64,000 nt of DNA, taken from the NCBI RefSeq assembly GCF_026341125.1, contig NZ_JAPEOR010000003.1:1-64000 (forward strand), given 5' to 3'. The first letter of the stretch is position 1. The number at the start of each line of letters is the position of its first letter. Source of the stretch: Streptomyces sp. NBC_01142 (GTDB lineage: Bacteria > Actinomycetota > Actinomycetes > Streptomycetales > Streptomycetaceae). The notes under the pieces were generated by a model. That model made no database searches, was not told where the DNA came from, and saw nothing but the letters and a program-made list of their open reading frames with translations. Shown one piece after another: positions 42,995-51,567 of this stretch. The position numbers and the translations under genes are program-made.

Positions 42995-43588
42995 TTATTC
43001 GCCGAGCATCCCGCGCAGCAGCTCGCCGAATCCGGTGCGCAGCTCGTCCAGTTCGGGGACGGAGGCGTGGTACGACCCGGCCGCGCAGGAGAACATCAGC
43101 CCCTCGCACCACGCCACCAACGACAGCGCATGGCGCTCCGGTTCGGGGGAACCCGCCGCGGCCATGAGTGCGTTGAGCGGCCCGCGGAACTGGCTGCCCG
43201 TCGCGTCGTAGAACGCGCGCAGCTCCGGCCGCCGCGTCGCTTCCAGTGCCAGTTCGTAGCGGGAGATCAGCAGTTCGCGGTGGTGGGTCAGATAGCGGTG
43301 CAGTGCGAGCGCGAGCGCATCGACCAGGCCGTCCATGCCGCCGTTGGGTACGGGCATCTCGTGCGGGGTCAGGACGGACGCCTCACGCTCCGCCTGCCGC
43401 CGCACCGCGGCCTCCAGCAGCGCCTGCCGGGTGCGGGCGTAGTTCGATGTCGAGCCCTGGGGGAGTCCGGCGGCCTCGTCCACCGCGCGATGGGTGAGCC
43501 CGCGCATCCCCCGCTCGGCGAGCAGGGTCAGCGCGGCGTCGGCGATCAGTTCGGCGCGGGAGGTCCCCGGGGTGGTGCGTGCGGTCAT
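42995..43588 (-). CDS. TetR-family repressor
   Basis: 197 residues. The helix-turn-helix is RAELIADAALTLLAERGMRG, LTHRAVDEAAGLPQGSTSNY, followed by a nine-helix ligand domain with a TetR_C-like middle. It is divergent from the FAD monooxygenase gene over 81 bp carrying two matching palindromes (43609-43622 and 43637-43650), so it most likely represses both itself and the monooxygenase-oxidoreductase pair until a ligand binds. Confidence 0.92.
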   Translation of the reverse strand: MTARTTPGTSRAELIADAALTLLAERGMRGLTHRAVDEAAGLPQGSTSNYARTRQALLEAAVRRQAEREASVLTPHEMPVPNGGMDGLVDALALALHRYLTHHRELLISRYELALEATRRPELRAFYDATGSQFRGPLNALMAAAGSPEPERHALSLVAWCEGLMFSCAAGSYHASVPELDELRTGFGELLRGMLGE

Positions 43589-43608
43589 GGGTACAACCTA
43601 CCGCTTCA

Positions 43609-43650
43609 ACTACAGCTGTAGTACGGTGAAGCTGTCACTACAGATGTAGT
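43609..43650. promoter_or_regulatory. Twin palindromic TetR operators
   Basis: ACTACAGCTGTAGT (43609-43622, perfect) and ACTACAGATGTAGT (43637-43650, central GA unpaired) lie 28 bp apart centre to centre in the promoter between tetR and the monooxygenase gene. Confidence 0.85.
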
Positions 43651-43669
43651 TGGGGATTGAGGAGGAGCC

Positions 43670-44890
43670 ATGCCCGAACTCCGTGCCGTGGTCGTCGGAA
43701 GCGGAATCGGCGGACTGACCGCCGCCGTGGCCCTGCAGCAGACCGGCTGGCAGGTCACTGTCCTGGAGCGGGCCGCTTCGCTGGAGCCGGTGGGAGCCGG
43801 CATCGGTCTGGCCCCCAACTCCCAGCGCGCCCTCGACGTCATCGGCCTCGGCGACGAAATCCGCGAACTGGCCGCCTGGCAGGGCGACGGCGGCATGCGC
43901 ACCCCGGGCGGCCGCTGGCTCGCCCGTACGAACAGCGCCGCCGCGACCGAACGCTTCGGCGGACCCCTGGTGCTCGTCCACCGCGCCACCCTGATCGAGC
44001 GCCTCGCCGCCCGGCTGCCCGACGGTGTCGTCCGTACCAAGGCCGCCGCCTCCCTCGTCGACGCGGGCGAAGCGGGCGGCCGCCGGGCCGTGGTGTCCAC
44101 ACCGGACGGTGAATGGGAGGCCGACCTCGTCATCGGCGCCGACGGCATCCACTCCGCGGTGCGCCGGACCCTCTACCCCGAGCACCCCGGCCCGTCCTAC
44201 TCCGGAATCACCGCCTGGCGCGTGGTCGTCCCCGCGCCCGGTCGGCCCTTCGCACCCCACGAGACCTGGGGACCGGGCGCACTGTGGGGTACGCAGCCCC
44301 TCAAGGACGGCCGGATCTACGCCTACGCCGCGGCCGTCACCCCCGCCGGAGGCCGCGCCGCCGACGACGAGAAGGCCGAACTGCTGCGCAGGTTCGGCGC
44401 CTGGCACGACCCGATCCCCGCGATCATCGCCGCCGCCCGGCCCGACCACGTCCTGCGCAACGACATCCACCACCTCATCAAGGCGCTTCCGTCCTTCCAC
44501 CGGGGCCGGACCGTGCTCGTCGGCGACGCCGCCCACGCCATGGCCCCCACCCTCGGTCAGGGCGGCAACCAGGCCATCGAGGACGGCATCGTCCTCGCCC
44601 ATCATGCGGCGCCCGGTGCCGACCTGGGCGCCGGCCTCGCCGCGTACAGCGCGCAGCGTCTTCCGCGGACCATGGGCATCGTCCGCAAGTCCGCACAGAT
44701 CGCCCGGATGATGTCCCTGACCAGCGCCCCGGCCGTCGCGGTGCGCGACACCCTGATGTCCGCGGTCTCCCGGCTCGGACCCGGCGTCGTCCTGCGGACC
44801 TTCGACGGCATCGCCGACTGGCAGCCGCCGCAGCGCACGTATGCTGCCGGTGCACAGGACGTACCGGACGGGCAACCGTCACAGCGTTGA
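43670..44890 (+). CDS. FAD-dependent monooxygenase
   Basis: 406 residues from ATG 43670 with GAGGAG upstream. Class A flavoprotein hydroxylase motifs: AVVVGSGIGGLTAAVALQQT (FAD ADP loop), DLVIGADGIHSAVRRTL (DG motif) and VLVGDAAHAMAPTLGQGGNQ (FAD ribityl-binding GD motif). It probably hydroxylates an aromatic compound using NAD(P)H. It is controlled by the divergent TetR and followed after 11 bp by an oxidoreductase gene, suggesting a small inducible detoxification or degradation unit. Confidence 0.93.
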   Translation: MPELRAVVVGSGIGGLTAAVALQQTGWQVTVLERAASLEPVGAGIGLAPNSQRALDVIGLGDEIRELAAWQGDGGMRTPGGRWLARTNSAAATERFGGPLVLVHRATLIERLAARLPDGVVRTKAAASLVDAGEAGGRRAVVSTPDGEWEADLVIGADGIHSAVRRTLYPEHPGPSYSGITAWRVVVPAPGRPFAPHETWGPGALWGTQPLKDGRIYAYAAAVTPAGGRAADDEKAELLRRFGAWHDPIPAIIAAARPDHVLRNDIHHLIKALPSFHRGRTVLVGDAAHAMAPTLGQGGNQAIEDGIVLAHHAAPGADLGAGLAAYSAQRLPRTMGIVRKSAQIARMMSLTSAPAVAVRDTLMSAVSRLGPGVVLRTFDGIADWQPPQRTYAAGAQDVPDGQPSQR

Positions 44891-44901
44891 GGGAGGCCTC
44901 A

Positions 44902-45807
44902 GTGAAGGTCGGCTGCATCGGGCTCGGAGACATTGCGCAGAAGGCCTACCTGCCTGTGCTCACCATGCTTCCCGGGGTCGAACTGCATCTGCAGACCCGC
45001 ACGCCGGCCACCCTGGAGCGGGTCGCCGAGACCCATCACATCCCCGCCGGCCGATGCCACACCGACCTCGGCTCACTCCTCGCGCAGGGCATGGACGCCG
45101 CCTTTGTGCACGCCCCGACCTCCGCGCACGCCGAGATCGTCACGCGGCTGCTCGAGGCGGGCGTGGCGACGTACGTCGACAAGCCGCTGGCGTACGAACT
45201 GGCCGAATCCGAGCGGCTGGTGCAGCTCGCCGAGGAGCACGGAACCAGCCTGGCCGTCGGCTTCAACCGCCGTCTCGCGCCCGGTTATGCCCAATGCCTG
45301 GAGCACCCGCGCGAGCTGATCCTGATGCAGAAGAACCGCGTCGGCCTCGCCGAGGATCCGCGCACCCTCGTCCTCGACGACTTCATTCACGTTGTCGACA
45401 CCCTGCGCTTCCTGGTCCCGGGGCCGGTCGAGCACACCGACGTACGGGCGCGGATCGTCGACGGGCTGATGCACCATGTCGTGCTGCAGCTCTCCGGCGA
45501 CGGATTCACCGCCATCGGCACGATGAACCGGATGAGCGGCTCCACCGAGGAGATCCTCGAGGTGTCGGGGCAGGACACCAAGAGGGAGGTCCGCAATCTC
45601 GCGGAGATCGTGGACCACAAGGGACAGCCCAGCCTGCGGCGGCGCGGGGACTGGGTGTCCGTCGCCCGGCAGCGGGGTATCGAGCAGTCGGTGCTTGCCT
45701 TCCTCGACGCGGTGCGCGCGGGAAAGCTGCTCAGCGCGCAGGACGCGCTGAGGACTCATGAGCTGTGTGAACAGCTGCTGCTCCGGGCCCTGGAGCAGGC
45801 TTCCTGA
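44902..45807 (+). CDS. Gfo/Idh/MocA-family oxidoreductase
   Basis: 301 residues from GTG 44902 (GGGAGG upstream). The Rossmann start VKVGCIGLGDIAQKAYLPVL, the VATYVDKPLAYELAESERLV segment with the EKP-like lysine (here DKP) and FNRRLAPGYA are family traits. It transfers hydride between NAD(P) and a sugar or inositol-like substrate. It is co-transcribed with the monooxygenase. Its end overlaps the converging lnt gene by 77 bp, an unusually long overlap. Confidence 0.9.
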   Translation: MKVGCIGLGDIAQKAYLPVLTMLPGVELHLQTRTPATLERVAETHHIPAGRCHTDLGSLLAQGMDAAFVHAPTSAHAEIVTRLLEAGVATYVDKPLAYELAESERLVQLAEEHGTSLAVGFNRRLAPGYAQCLEHPRELILMQKNRVGLAEDPRTLVLDDFIHVVDTLRFLVPGPVEHTDVRARIVDGLMHHVVLQLSGDGFTAIGTMNRMSGSTEEILEVSGQDTKREVRNLAEIVDHKGQPSLRRRGDWVSVARQRGIEQSVLAFLDAVRAGKLLSAQDALRTHELCEQLLLRALEQAS

Positions 45808-47368
45808 GGGACCGGGCGCCCTCGGCCGCACAGAACGCGGCAAGCACGGCGAACGCGCCGTAGAGAGGCCAGTCGCCGAACCTCACGTACAGCGTGGTGC
45901 CGCGGGCCAGCGGGATGTCGTACACCGCCGCGGTACTGCTGTCCGTGCCCAGCGGGCTGCCGACCCGGTCGCCGCCCGGACCGTACACCGCGCTGACGCC
46001 GGTGAGCGTGGCATGCACCATCGGACGTCCGCTCTCGGCCGCGCGCAGCGCCGCCAGCGAGGCGTGCTGTTCGGGGGCCCAGCTCCCCTGGAAGGACGAG
46101 GTCGACGACTGGGCGATCAGCAGCTGCGCGCCATCCCGGACCAGGTGGCGGCTCATGTCGGGGAACGCCGACTCGAAGCAGACCAGAGTGCCGAGCCGCA
46201 GCCCGCCCTGCCCGTCGCCCGGCAGCACCATCACCACCGGTCGGCTGCCGCGCAGCCGGTCCTCTCCCGCCGCCTTGCCCACCGAAGTTGCCCAGCCCAG
46301 CAGCGCACGGGCCGGGATGTACTCGCCGAAGGGGATCAGCCGCATCTTGTCGTAGCGGTCGCCGGTCGGACCCTGTGGGCCGACGAGGACGGAGCTCTTG
46401 AAGATGCCGGCCCGGCCGGAGGCGTCCTCGCGGCGCGCGTCCACATTGACCAGCACCTCGGCGCCCACCGCGCGCGAGAGCACCGCGAGACGCGCCGCCA
46501 GATCGGGCCGCTCGCGCAGATCCTCACCGACGCTGCTCTCGCCCCACACCACCAGATCGAGGTCCTGACCGGCCAGTTCACGGGTCAGTTCCTCGCTGCG
46601 GTCGAAGCGGCGGTCGACGCTGCCCATGCCGTCGACGACGCCCGGCTGGACGATCGCGATCCGGGTCCGCCCCGACTGCTGTGGCTGCGGAGCCCATATC
46701 CAGACCGCCGTCATGGTGAGGGCGCACACGAGGATTCCGCCCACCGCTGCCGTACGGGCCGGTGGTATCGCCACCAGCACAGTGACCGCGGTGTTCACCG
46801 CCAGCACCAGCAGACTCACCAGCCAGACCCCGCCCATCGACGCGAGCCGCAGGGCGGGGGAGACCTCCCACTGGCTGGCTCCCAGGAGTCCCCAGGGCCC
46901 GCCCAGCCCTTCCCAGGACCGGACCAGTTCGATCATGAGCCAGCCCGAGGGGACGACGGCCAGGGCGGCGGCGGTACGGGCTGCGGAAGGCGCCCCGCCC
47001 AGCAGTGAGCGCACCAGCCACCCCCACGGTGCCCACATCAGCCCGAGCAGTGCTGCCAGCACCACGAGGAACACATGGAGGCTGGGCACCAGCCAGTGGT
47101 GCACGGCGATCACGAAGCCGATGCCGCCCAGCCATCCCTCGATCGCCGCCCGGCGGCCTGTGGGCGCGGAGCGGACGAGCAGCATCCACGGCACCAGCGC
47201 GACATACGCGAACCACCACAGGGAGGGTTCGGGAAAGGCCAGTGCGGGCAGTGCCCCGGCCGTGAGCGCGGCGGCGCCGCGCCACCGGGGCGATGCCATC
47301 AGCCGTCGGCCGCGCCCCCACCGTTCGCGCCGCTCACACCGCTCGTCCCGGGCGACCGGAATCCGCAT
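45731..47368 (-). CDS. lnt: Apolipoprotein N-acyltransferase
   Basis: About 545 residues from ATG 47368; ATG 47299 (MASPRW) is an alternative. Six to eight membrane segments occupy the first 240 residues, followed by the nitrilase domain with catalytic Glu (VVWGESSVGED preceded by it), Lys in YDKMRLIPFGEYIP and Cys in LVCFESAFPDMSRH. It adds the third acyl chain to lipoproteins in the membrane. It would serve lipoproteins such as ModA and the binding protein in this window. Streptomyces usually have more than one lnt gene. Confidence 0.92.
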   Translation of the reverse strand: MRIPVARDERCERRERWGRGRRLMASPRWRGAAALTAGALPALAFPEPSLWWFAYVALVPWMLLVRSAPTGRRAAIEGWLGGIGFVIAVHHWLVPSLHVFLVVLAALLGLMWAPWGWLVRSLLGGAPSAARTAAALAVVPSGWLMIELVRSWEGLGGPWGLLGASQWEVSPALRLASMGGVWLVSLLVLAVNTAVTVLVAIPPARTAAVGGILVCALTMTAVWIWAPQPQQSGRTRIAIVQPGVVDGMGSVDRRFDRSEELTRELAGQDLDLVVWGESSVGEDLRERPDLAARLAVLSRAVGAEVLVNVDARREDASGRAGIFKSSVLVGPQGPTGDRYDKMRLIPFGEYIPARALLGWATSVGKAAGEDRLRGSRPVVMVLPGDGQGGLRLGTLVCFESAFPDMSRHLVRDGAQLLIAQSSTSSFQGSWAPEQHASLAALRAAESGRPMVHATLTGVSAVYGPGGDRVGSPLGTDSSTAAVYDIPLARGTTLYVRFGDWPLYGAFAVLAAFCAAEGARSLRKPAPGPGAAAVHTAHESSARPAR

Positions 47369-47483
47369 ACCGCGCCTCCTCGTCCAGACCCGAAGGGGCC
47401 GCAGGACCCGAGTGCCCCAGGCCCGAGCAGTGTCACCTCCAGTGTGCGGGAGGACGGCGGCCGCCGACAGGGCGCCCTCGGCA

Positions 47484-47602
47484 CAGCCGTCCCGGCACCT
47501 CAGCCGTCCCGGCACCTCAGCCGTCCCGGCACCTCAGCCGTCCCGGCACCTCAGCCGTCCCGGCACCTCGGCTGCCCCGGCACCTCGGCTGCCCCGGCAC
47601 CT
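47484..47602. repeat. 17-bp tandem repeat array, seven copies
   Basis: Five identical copies of CAGCCGTCCCGGCACCT (47484-47568) and two of the variant CGGCTGCCCCGGCACCT (47569-47602) run without spacer and end at the stop codon of the SnoaL-like gene. The unit is not a multiple of 3 and lies outside genes, so it is a minisatellite that can vary in number. Confidence 0.93.
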
Positions 47603-48060
47603 CAGGCCCCGCCGAGTGCGCCGGCGGCCCGGCGCCACTTCTCATTGATCACCACGGTGCGCAGCCGCCAGCCGGCATCCAGACGCACCAGGCTGAAGGT
47701 GTACCGCCCGCCGGAGACGAAGTCGTCGCCCGACTCCAGCTGCATCGGGTTCACATAGTCGGCCTGCACCTCGGCCCGGTCACCCGGATATCCACCCAGG
47801 TCCTGAATGTCCAGCAGGCGGTTGACGATGAGGTGCTGGCGTACGGGAAAGAGCCCCATCGCCTCCGCCAGCCAGTCGGCGACCTCGGCGGCCGGCCCCT
47901 CGATCCCGCCCGAGCTGCGGTAGTCCGCGCGCCCCTCCGGCGCGAACAGGGCCCGGTAGGCGCTCCAGTCTCCGTCGTCCACGGCCACTGCATAACGGCT
48001 GACCAGTTCGTCGATGGTCAGCCGGTCCATCACGGTCGCGAGATCCACGCGCTGCGTCAT
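47602..48060 (-). CDS. SnoaL-like / NTF2-family protein
   Basis: 152 residues in the NTF2-like cone fold: MDRLTIDELVSRYAVAVDDG, WSAYRALFAPEGRADYRSSG, VRQHLIVNRLLDIQDLGGYP and RYTFSLVRLDAGWRLRTVVI. Such proteins may be isomerases, dehydratases or binding proteins; the putative acid-base pair cannot be assigned with confidence. It is downstream of the aldo/keto reductase on the same strand after 51 bp. Its stop abuts the tandem repeat array. Confidence 0.85.
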   Translation of the reverse strand: MTQRVDLATVMDRLTIDELVSRYAVAVDDGDWSAYRALFAPEGRADYRSSGGIEGPAAEVADWLAEAMGLFPVRQHLIVNRLLDIQDLGGYPGDRAEVQADYVNPMQLESGDDFVSGGRYTFSLVRLDAGWRLRTVVINEKWRRAAGALGGA

Positions 48061-48111
48061 CGGCTCAGTTTCGGGTAGTCGGGGTCTCAGGCCAAGGGCT
48101 TTGCGGGCCCG

Positions 48112-49107
48112 TCACCCGCTCTTGGTCAACAATCGGTCGATCTCTGCCAATTCGTCGCCCGAGAAGCCGGGCGCGTCGAGCGCTCCCAGGTTCTGTTCCA
48201 GCTGACGGACACTGCTGGCTCCGACGAGTACGGACGTGACGCGTGTGTCACGCAGCAGCCAGGCGAGCGCCAGCTGCGCGAGCGTCTGGCCCCGTTCCCG
48301 TGCCAGCGCATCCAGCGAGCGCAGCAGCTCCTGGCGTTCCCCGGTGAGAACGTCGCGGGTCAGATAGCGGCCGGCCGCCATCCGCGAGTCCGCCGGTACG
48401 CCGGAGAGATAGCGGTCGGTCAACTGGCCCTGCGCGAGCGGCGAGAAGGCGACGAGTCCGGCCCCCACCGCCTCGGAGGCATCCAGCACACCGTCCTCGA
48501 TGCGGCGCTCCAGCAGGGAGTACGGATGCTGGTTGACCAGCAGAGGGGTGCCGAGCTGCCCCAGTATCCCGGCGGCCTGGGCGGTCCCGGCCGGGCTGTA
48601 GTTCGACAGGCCGGCGTACAGCGCCTTTCCCTGGCGTACGGCGGTGTCCAGCGCGCCCATCGTCTCCTCGAGCGGAGTGTCGGGGTCGGGCCGGTGCGAG
48701 TAGAAGACATCGACGTACTCCACCCCGAGCCTGCTCAGCGACTGGTCGAGGCTGGCCAGCAGATGCTTGCGCGAACCCCACTCGCCGTACGGGCCGGCCC
48801 ACATCTCGTTGCCCGCCTTGGTGGCGATGAACAGCTCGTCCCGGTACGGGCGGAAGTCGGCCCGGTAGTGGACACCGAAGTTCGCCTCGGCGGAGCCGAA
48901 CGGCGTGCCGTAGTTGTTGGCCAGATCAATGTGCGTCACACCGAGGTCGAACGCCCGGCGCAGTACGGCGCGCTGGGTCTCCAGCGGGCTGGTGTCGCCG
49001 AAGTTGTGCCACAGCCCGAGGGAGATCTCGGGCAGCCGGACACCGCTGTTCCCGCACCGCCGGTACCGCATGCCGGAATACCGGTCGTCATCGGCGACGT
49101 ACGCCAT
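48112..49107 (-). CDS. Aldo/keto reductase
   Basis: 331 residues from ATG 49107. TIM-barrel AKR motifs: GVTHIDLANNYGTPFGSAEA with catalytic Tyr, FIATKAGNEMWAGPYGEWGS with catalytic Lys, SRLGVEYVDVFYSHRPDPDT with His, and VTSVLVGASSVRQLEQNLGA for NADPH. It resembles the YghZ-type L-glyceraldehyde 3-phosphate/methylglyoxal reductases. It detoxifies reactive aldehydes using NADPH. It is divergent from the flavin reductase gene. Confidence 0.92.
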   Translation of the reverse strand: MAYVADDDRYSGMRYRRCGNSGVRLPEISLGLWHNFGDTSPLETQRAVLRRAFDLGVTHIDLANNYGTPFGSAEANFGVHYRADFRPYRDELFIATKAGNEMWAGPYGEWGSRKHLLASLDQSLSRLGVEYVDVFYSHRPDPDTPLEETMGALDTAVRQGKALYAGLSNYSPAGTAQAAGILGQLGTPLLVNQHPYSLLERRIEDGVLDASEAVGAGLVAFSPLAQGQLTDRYLSGVPADSRMAAGRYLTRDVLTGERQELLRSLDALARERGQTLAQLALAWLLRDTRVTSVLVGASSVRQLEQNLGALDAPGFSGDELAEIDRLLTKSG

Positions 49108-49191
49108 GTGCTGTGTCCCCCTCCGTCGTCTCCATGGACCTGCGAGCCTACTGACCCGGTGACCTTGTGTCTCACCCGCCATACTGCCCTC

Positions 49192-49818
49192 ATGCGCATC
49201 GATTTCGACCCCGTTCAGTGCGACCGCGACACCTTCTACCGGCTGATGACCGCCACGGTCGTCCCCCGGCCCATCGCCTGGGTCTCCACCACATCGGCCG
49301 AGGGGACCGACAATCTCGCCCCGCACTCCTTCTTCACGATCTCGTGCGTCTCGCCTCCGGTCGTCCAGTTCACCTCGGTCGGCCGCAAGGACTCGCTGCG
49401 CAATATCGAGGACACCGGCGCGTTCGTGGTCAACTTCGCGCCCGAGCCGCTCTTCGAGCAGATCAACGCGACCGCCACCGATTTCCCGCGCGGCGTCAGC
49501 GAGTTCGACGCGGTCGGTATCGCGCGCGAAGCGAGCCTGCGGGTGAAGCCGCCGCGTGTCGCAGCGTCCCCGGTAGCTCTGGAGTGCGAACTGCACAGCA
49601 CCGTACGGCTGGGTGACTCGACCGTCGTTTTCGGCCGTGTCGTGCACGCGGCGATCAGCGACGACGTGATGGTGGGCGGGCACCCCGAGGTGACGAAGCT
49701 GGCGCCGCTCACGCGCCTCGGCAAGGACGAGTGGGGCATGCTCGGCGGCGTACGTGAGATCTCCCGCATCCCGTACGCGCAGTGGCGGGACGGCGAGGCA
49801 CAGCGCCCCGAAGGGTGA
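49192..49818 (+). CDS. Flavin reductase-like FMN-binding protein
   Basis: 208 residues from ATG 49192. The split-barrel flavin reductase fold is seen in YRLMTATVVPRPIAWVSTTS, LAPHSFFTISCVSPPVVQFT, DSLRNIEDTGAFVVNFAPEP and HPEVTKLAPLTRLGKDEWGM. Proteins of this group bind FMN and reduce it or use it as a cofactor. It does not neighbour the FAD monooxygenase closely, so partnership is not implied. It converges on the methyltransferase gene. Confidence 0.9.
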   Translation: MRIDFDPVQCDRDTFYRLMTATVVPRPIAWVSTTSAEGTDNLAPHSFFTISCVSPPVVQFTSVGRKDSLRNIEDTGAFVVNFAPEPLFEQINATATDFPRGVSEFDAVGIAREASLRVKPPRVAASPVALECELHSTVRLGDSTVVFGRVVHAAISDDVMVGGHPEVTKLAPLTRLGKDEWGMLGGVREISRIPYAQWRDGEAQRPEG

Positions 49819-49845
49819 GCGCCGCTCACCGCCCCGAGGGGGCGG

Positions 49846-51003
49846 TCAGCTCCTGACGGCCCGCAGGACCACGAACTTGGGGTCGCTCGCGACGACTTCG
49901 CAGTTGCCGAACAGGCGGCGCAGCTTCACGTGGTACCCGAGATGCCGGTTGCCGATCACCCACAGCTCGCCGCCGGGGCGCAGCGCGCGGCGCGAGCCGC
50001 CGAACATCCGGCGGGCCGTCGCGTCGGTCGTCGCCTGGTGCGAGTGGAACGGCGGATTGTTCAGCACCAGATCGACAGCCTCGTCCGGCACGTAGGACAG
50101 GCCGTCGCCGACCACGAACTCCGCCTTGGCGTCCGAGGCGATGTTCTCGCGGTAGGTGGCCTCGGCCGAGGCCACCGCGGAGAACGACTCGTCGACGAAG
50201 GTCACCGCGGCCTCCGGGTTGGCCAGCGCGGCGGCCGTGCCGATCACCCCGTTCCCGCAGCCCAGGTCCACCACGCGCTCGGCGCCGTGGCGCCTCGGCA
50301 GGCTGCGCAGGAAGAACCGGGTGCCGATGTCGAGGCGCTCGGCGCAGAAGATGCCCGCGTGGTTGGTGACGGTCAGGCCCGCGAGCGTGCCGACATCGGT
50401 GGGCAGCGCATACCGCAGCGGCCAGGGGCTGGGGACGCGGGCGAGCTGGGAGTCGGGCGTACAGAAGATGAGCCGCGCCTTCTTCACCGCCAGCGAGGTC
50501 CGGGTAGGACCGAGGATCCGCTCGAACAGCTTCAGCGTGGAGGTGTGGATCTCGGTGACCATGCCCGTGCCGATGACGACCGTGCCGGCGTGGACGGCGG
50601 GGGCCAGGCGGTGCAGCTGGTCCTCGAGCAGCGCGAGGCTCTTGGGCACCCGGATCAGCAGGACGTCGATCCGCTCCGGCGGGGTCTCCCTGGCCGACAG
50701 CAGCCGTACGGCGCCCGGGTCGACGCCGTTGCGCGCCAGATTCACCCGGGTGGCCTCCTGGCCGAGGTAGGAATCGGTGATCTGTACGGGGTGGTGTCCG
50801 GCGATCGAGGTGACCAGAGCGCCCCACCGGTCGCCGACGACGACCACGGAGCCACTCAGGTCCGTCGGCGCGGCCGCGTCGATTCCCTGGAGATGCCGGA
50901 GCAGGTACTCATCGGCAGCGTCCCAGGCGCGGAGTGTTTCGCGGGGGTCCTCGGGGAAGCGAGTGAGGTCGTACTCGCCCCATGACGTCGTCAAACGATT
51001 CAT
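49846..51003 (-). CDS. RlmG/RsmC-type rRNA guanine N2-methyltransferase
   Basis: 385 residues with the duplicated-Rossmann layout of RlmG/RsmC. The active half carries the SAM loop VVDLGCGNGVIGTAAALANP, VTFVDESFSAVASAEATYRE and the guanine-N2 motif LVLNNPPFHSH (NPPF), then GGELWVIGNRHLGYHVKLRR. It should methylate a guanine in 16S or 23S rRNA; sequence alone does not choose between G1207 and G1835 types. It stands alone on the minus strand. Confidence 0.88.
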   Translation of the reverse strand: MNRLTTSWGEYDLTRFPEDPRETLRAWDAADEYLLRHLQGIDAAAPTDLSGSVVVVGDRWGALVTSIAGHHPVQITDSYLGQEATRVNLARNGVDPGAVRLLSARETPPERIDVLLIRVPKSLALLEDQLHRLAPAVHAGTVVIGTGMVTEIHTSTLKLFERILGPTRTSLAVKKARLIFCTPDSQLARVPSPWPLRYALPTDVGTLAGLTVTNHAGIFCAERLDIGTRFFLRSLPRRHGAERVVDLGCGNGVIGTAAALANPEAAVTFVDESFSAVASAEATYRENIASDAKAEFVVGDGLSYVPDEAVDLVLNNPPFHSHQATTDATARRMFGGSRRALRPGGELWVIGNRHLGYHVKLRRLFGNCEVVASDPKFVVLRAVRS

Positions 51004-51031
51004 TGTGCACTCAGGCTAGCCGAGTGCTCGG

Positions 51032-51247
51032 TCATGCCGCGTATCCGTGGTGGGCCCGGCCGCCACGCCACTCGACGAGGTGAGGGTCGTCGAGGATCAT
51101 GTCGGCGTCCTCCAGACCGGCCCGCCGGAGAAACTCCACGAGATCCCGGTCACTGTGGGCCAGACCGACGATCTCGCCGCGCACGGTGACACGGCGCCCG
51201 CCTCCGGGGGAGGGCGGAAGCACGACGATCGGCGGCTGCCAGGCCAT
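51032..51247 (-). CDS. Small conserved hypothetical protein
   Basis: 71 residues from ATG 51247: proline-rich start (MAWQPPIVVLPPSPGGGRRV), then a compact segment VRGEIVGLAHSDRDLVEFLR and a WRGGRAHHGY end. I recognise no domain. It lies between the rRNA methyltransferase and a 57-residue gene, all on the minus strand. Confidence 0.6.
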   Translation of the reverse strand: MAWQPPIVVLPPSPGGGRRVTVRGEIVGLAHSDRDLVEFLRRAGLEDADMILDDPHLVEWRGGRAHHGYAA

Positions 51248-51340
51248 GTCCCCAGGGTGCGCCGACGGCGCGGAGATCGCAGGTCGGGCGGCCCGTGGGC
51301 CGGGGAGGCGGCGGGTCCGCAGGCTGTCGCCGGAGTCCGC

Positions 51341-51514
51341 TCAGGCCGCCCGCTCGACGTCCTGATGGGCTGCCGCGGCCCACTCCACGACCAGTGCCTC
51401 GTACTCCGGCCGCCTCTCGTCGGGCAGCTCCCCGTCCGCCCACAGCTCGCGGATCCGGGTGTTCAGCTCGGCGGCGGACAACGTGGTGTCCGATGCCTTG
51501 GGAAAGGGGGACAT
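51341..51514 (-). CDS. 57-residue hypothetical protein
   Basis: A short frame from ATG 51514 encodes MSPFPKASDTTLSAAELNTR, then IRELWADGELPDERRPEYEA and LVVEWAAAAHQDVERAA. It is predicted helical, acidic and ends in a classic amphipathic helix. Codon third positions are strongly G or C, consistent with a real gene. Function unknown. Confidence 0.6.
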   Translation of the reverse strand: MSPFPKASDTTLSAAELNTRIRELWADGELPDERRPEYEALVVEWAAAAHQDVERAA

Positions 51515-51567
51515 GGCGACAGGTTAGGACCTCGGTCCGGCAGCCGTCTGCACCGCGTGCGGCTGCC

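Noticed and set aside
43996..44900. Alternative frames over the FAD monooxygenase
   Set aside because: They are arginine/proline-rich shadows; the zero frame has all flavoprotein motifs.
47484..47602. CRISPR-like repeat array
   Set aside because: The copies are contiguous with no spacers, the unit is 17 bp and no cas genes are present.
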